DNA from: Microcaldota archaeon
GTDB taxonomy: Archaea > Micrarchaeota > Micrarchaeia > Anstonellales > Anstonellaceae
DNA: 32,377 bases
Assembly: GCA_026396415.1 (NCBI GenBank)
Contig: JAPLWX010000044.1
Coordinates: 1-32,377, forward strand
Direction: 5' to 3'
Below are positions 31,112 to 32,377 of this stretch, one piece after another. The position numbers and the translations under genes were made by a program. The notes beneath the pieces were generated by a model. It searched no databases and was not told where the DNA came from. It saw only the letters and a program-made list of their open reading frames with translations. Every line of letters starts with the position of its first letter. Position 1 is the stretch's first letter.

Positions 31112-32038
31112 ATGTACCCTGCCCCTATAATTACGGACATGAGCGCGGAGGATGCCGTTGAAATGATGGTGAAGGGCGCGCTGGTGCTCCTCGCCGTGGC
31201 TGTTGCAGTGGCGCTTCTTGTGCCGTTTGCGATAGGTTATGCGCTCACGGCAGTGGTCTGGCGGATTTCCGAGGCGATAATCAACTCCCTTTTTCCGATA
31301 AGGCCTGACCCTGCCGAGATTGCCCGGCATGGGGAAATGCTCAGGCGCGCAAGAGAGAAAGAAGAAAGGGAGGAACGGGAAAGGAAGAGCGCCAAGCCGC
31401 TATGGCAACGCGAGGAAGAGGCGAAGGAGGCGGCCAGGCGCGAGGCAGCGGCAAGCGGACCGAAAGGGCCAATGGAACAGGAAGAGCCTGAAGCAGAAGA
31501 AGATGGGGCGGAAGACGATTTTGAAGATGAAGAAGAGCCTGCGCGCGAAGAGCAACAGGAAAAGGAGAAGCCGCTTGACAAAAATGTGTACCTTGAGCGG
31601 AAACTTTCCAAGCAGCAGCGCGATGAGCTTGCCGAGCGCGAGTACAAGCGCCTGAAAATAAGCGCGTTTGGCGATTCAGGCGCTTCCTATTACCTGGTGA
31701 AGCCCAGGTGGAATGAAGGAAAGGAGCACGCGTTCTTTTGTTTCCTGATTGAAGCAGAGTTGAAGAAAAGAGGAAAGCGCGCGGAGCTGCACGTGAATGA
31801 TGGGCCTGATGTGGTGTTCAAGCACAATGGGCATAGATATTGCATTGATGTTGAGACCGGCACGAACATTGCAAGGAGCAGGGAGAAGGTGGAGAGGAAG
31901 TTCGGCTATTATGCGCGCGATTATTACCGCCCCTACATTTTCGTTACGAAAAAGAAGCTGAAGTACAAGTACAGCAGGTACGGCATCGTGGTTACGCGCG
32001 CGAAGCTGAAAAAGGTTTTGAAATCCGTTTTTGACTAG
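31112..32038 (+). CDS. Membrane-anchored PD-(D/E)XK-like nuclease protein
   Basis: A 308-residue protein with an N-terminal hydrophobic segment (about 21-50). A very charged Glu/Lys/Arg stretch (70-185) looks coiled or disordered. The C-terminal domain (190-305) has the restriction-endonuclease-like pattern NDGPDVVFKHNG, with D233, then YCIDVETG with D246 and E248. This DxE-T-G variant, lacking the usual lysine, occurs in some archaeal nuclease-like domains, so activity is uncertain. Basic residues near the end (KKKLKYKYSRY) could bind DNA. The ATG at 31139 is an alternative start nine codons in. It is divergent from the protease operon. Confidence 0.65.
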   Translation: MYPAPIITDMSAEDAVEMMVKGALVLLAVAVAVALLVPFAIGYALTAVVWRISEAIINSLFPIRPDPAEIARHGEMLRRAREKEEREERERKSAKPLWQREEEAKEAARREAAASGPKGPMEQEEPEAEEDGAEDDFEDEEEPAREEQQEKEKPLDKNVYLERKLSKQQRDELAEREYKRLKISAFGDSGASYYLVKPRWNEGKEHAFFCFLIEAELKKRGKRAELHVNDGPDVVFKHNGHRYCIDVETGTNIARSREKVERKFGYYARDYYRPYIFVTKKKLKYKYSRYGIVVTRAKLKKVLKSVFD

Positions 32039-32040
32039 TT

Positions 32041-32239
32041 TTTTGATATGTTGTCATATATAATATAGGGAAGGGTTTAGGGGGCTGCAAAACGGCATCT
32101 TTTTCCCCTTTTACAGACGTGGAAAATGCCGATTACGCGGCTTGGGATTAGGGGTGAAAACTCGCGTCAAAAACAGGCTATTTTGACCCTTTTTAGCCCC
32201 CTAACCATTGTCGCGTAAATGTCGCGTCTGCGCGAGTTT
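32041..32239. repeat. Palindrome-rich non-coding tract
   Basis: No gene is seen. The tract holds four inverted-repeat pairs: TTAGGGGGCT/AGCCCCCTAA (32077-32086, 32195-32204), CGGCAT/ATGCCG with TTTTCC/GGAAAA next to them (about 32093-32131), GTCAAAA/TTTTGAC (about 32166-32186) and AAAACTCGCG/CGCGAGTTTT (32157-32166, 32231-32240). GTCGCGT also occurs twice as a direct repeat. It could encode a structured RNA, be the end of a mobile element, or hold a replication or integration site. Confidence 0.6.
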
Positions 32240-32377
32240 TAGTAGAGTAAAGGCAGGAGGTCGCCCTCCTACCCTCCTCATCGAACCGTACGTGCCCTAT
32301 TAAGGCATACGGCTCTCCTGCAATGTTGCTCCAGAGAGAATGGATGCCAATTCCTTCAAGCCCATTCGATTGATTTC
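32240..32377 (-). mobile_element. Group II intron, 3' part (domains V-VI), cut by window edge
   Basis: On the minus strand the 33-base element at 32283-32315 reads GAGCCGTATGCC-TTAATA-GGGCACGTACGGTTC, the shape of group II domain V with its AGC triad. It is followed by a GGAGG-rich stem loop (about 32240-32282) like domain VI, ending CTCTACT near 32240. The rest of the intron, and any reverse-transcriptase gene, would lie past the window end. Insertion is beside the inverted repeat AAAACTCGCG/CGCGAGTTTT. Group II introns in archaea are known but uncommon (established knowledge). Confidence 0.7.

Noticed and set aside
1-32377. CRISPR array or cas genes
   Set aside because: No regularly spaced direct repeats and no Cas motifs were seen.

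Overview
The window looks like a stretch of a small-genome archaeal chromosome. I base this on an archaeal-type alanyl-tRNA synthetase with an N-terminal zinc knuckle, a dimeric archaeal/eukaryotic-type glycyl-tRNA synthetase, a Nop5 C/D RNP core protein, a HerA translocase, cupin-type phosphoglucose isomerase, TATA-box promoters with short or absent leaders, GGAGGTG-type ribosome binding sites and tRNA genes interrupted by introns. The many small unrecognised proteins and the tRNA introns at non-canonical sites fit a DPANN-like lineage (Diapherotrites/Micrarchaeota type), but that placement is inference.

Layout. 1-5.2 kb: galT-like nucleotidyltransferase, an uncharacterised protein with a disturbed start, herA, and on the other strand a small helical protein followed by cupin phosphoglucose isomerase. 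5.3-9.0 kb: a secreted or anchored small protein, alaS (minus), and two plus-strand tRNA genes, tRNA-Val(CAC) with a D-loop intron and tRNA-Glu(CTC) with three introns (D loop, anticodon loop, T loop). 9.1-11.1 kb: a minus-strand unit of uncharacterised genes that share a duplicated leader. 11.3-16.7 kb: a tandem Lrp/AsnC regulator, then purL (PurS-like domains fused to FGAM synthase) and purQ, which carries an unusual histone-H1-like basic N-terminal tail of about 155 residues. 16.8-21.1 kb: a 621-residue unknown, a possible lipocalin-fold (CrtC/AttH-like) protein, a Yip1-family membrane protein and tRNA-Pro(TGG). 21.2-25.5 kb: a TPR-like protein, a tRNA-dihydrouridine synthase, a two-TM protein, a flavin reductase-type oxidoreductase with palindromic DNA inserted in frame, a GNAT acetyltransferase and a metallophosphoesterase. 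25.6-28.1 kb: divergent nop5 and glyS. 28.2-32.4 kb, the accessory end: a possible small lipoprotein, a VirB2-like small membrane protein, a cupin protein, a three-gene unit ending in a caspase/CHAT-like protease, a membrane-anchored nuclease-like protein, a palindrome-rich non-coding tract and the 3' end (domains V and VI) of a group II intron cut by the window edge.

The housekeeping part supplies translation (AlaRS, GlyRS, tRNAs, Dus, Nop5), purine synthesis (PurSL plus PurQ), sugar metabolism and DNA processing. The best candidates for something undescribed are the triple-intron tRNA-Glu, the compact CHAT-like protease operon at 29.9-31.0 kb, the H1-tailed PurQ, the duplicated leader unit at 9.1-11.1 kb, and the structured tract with a group II intron at its edge.
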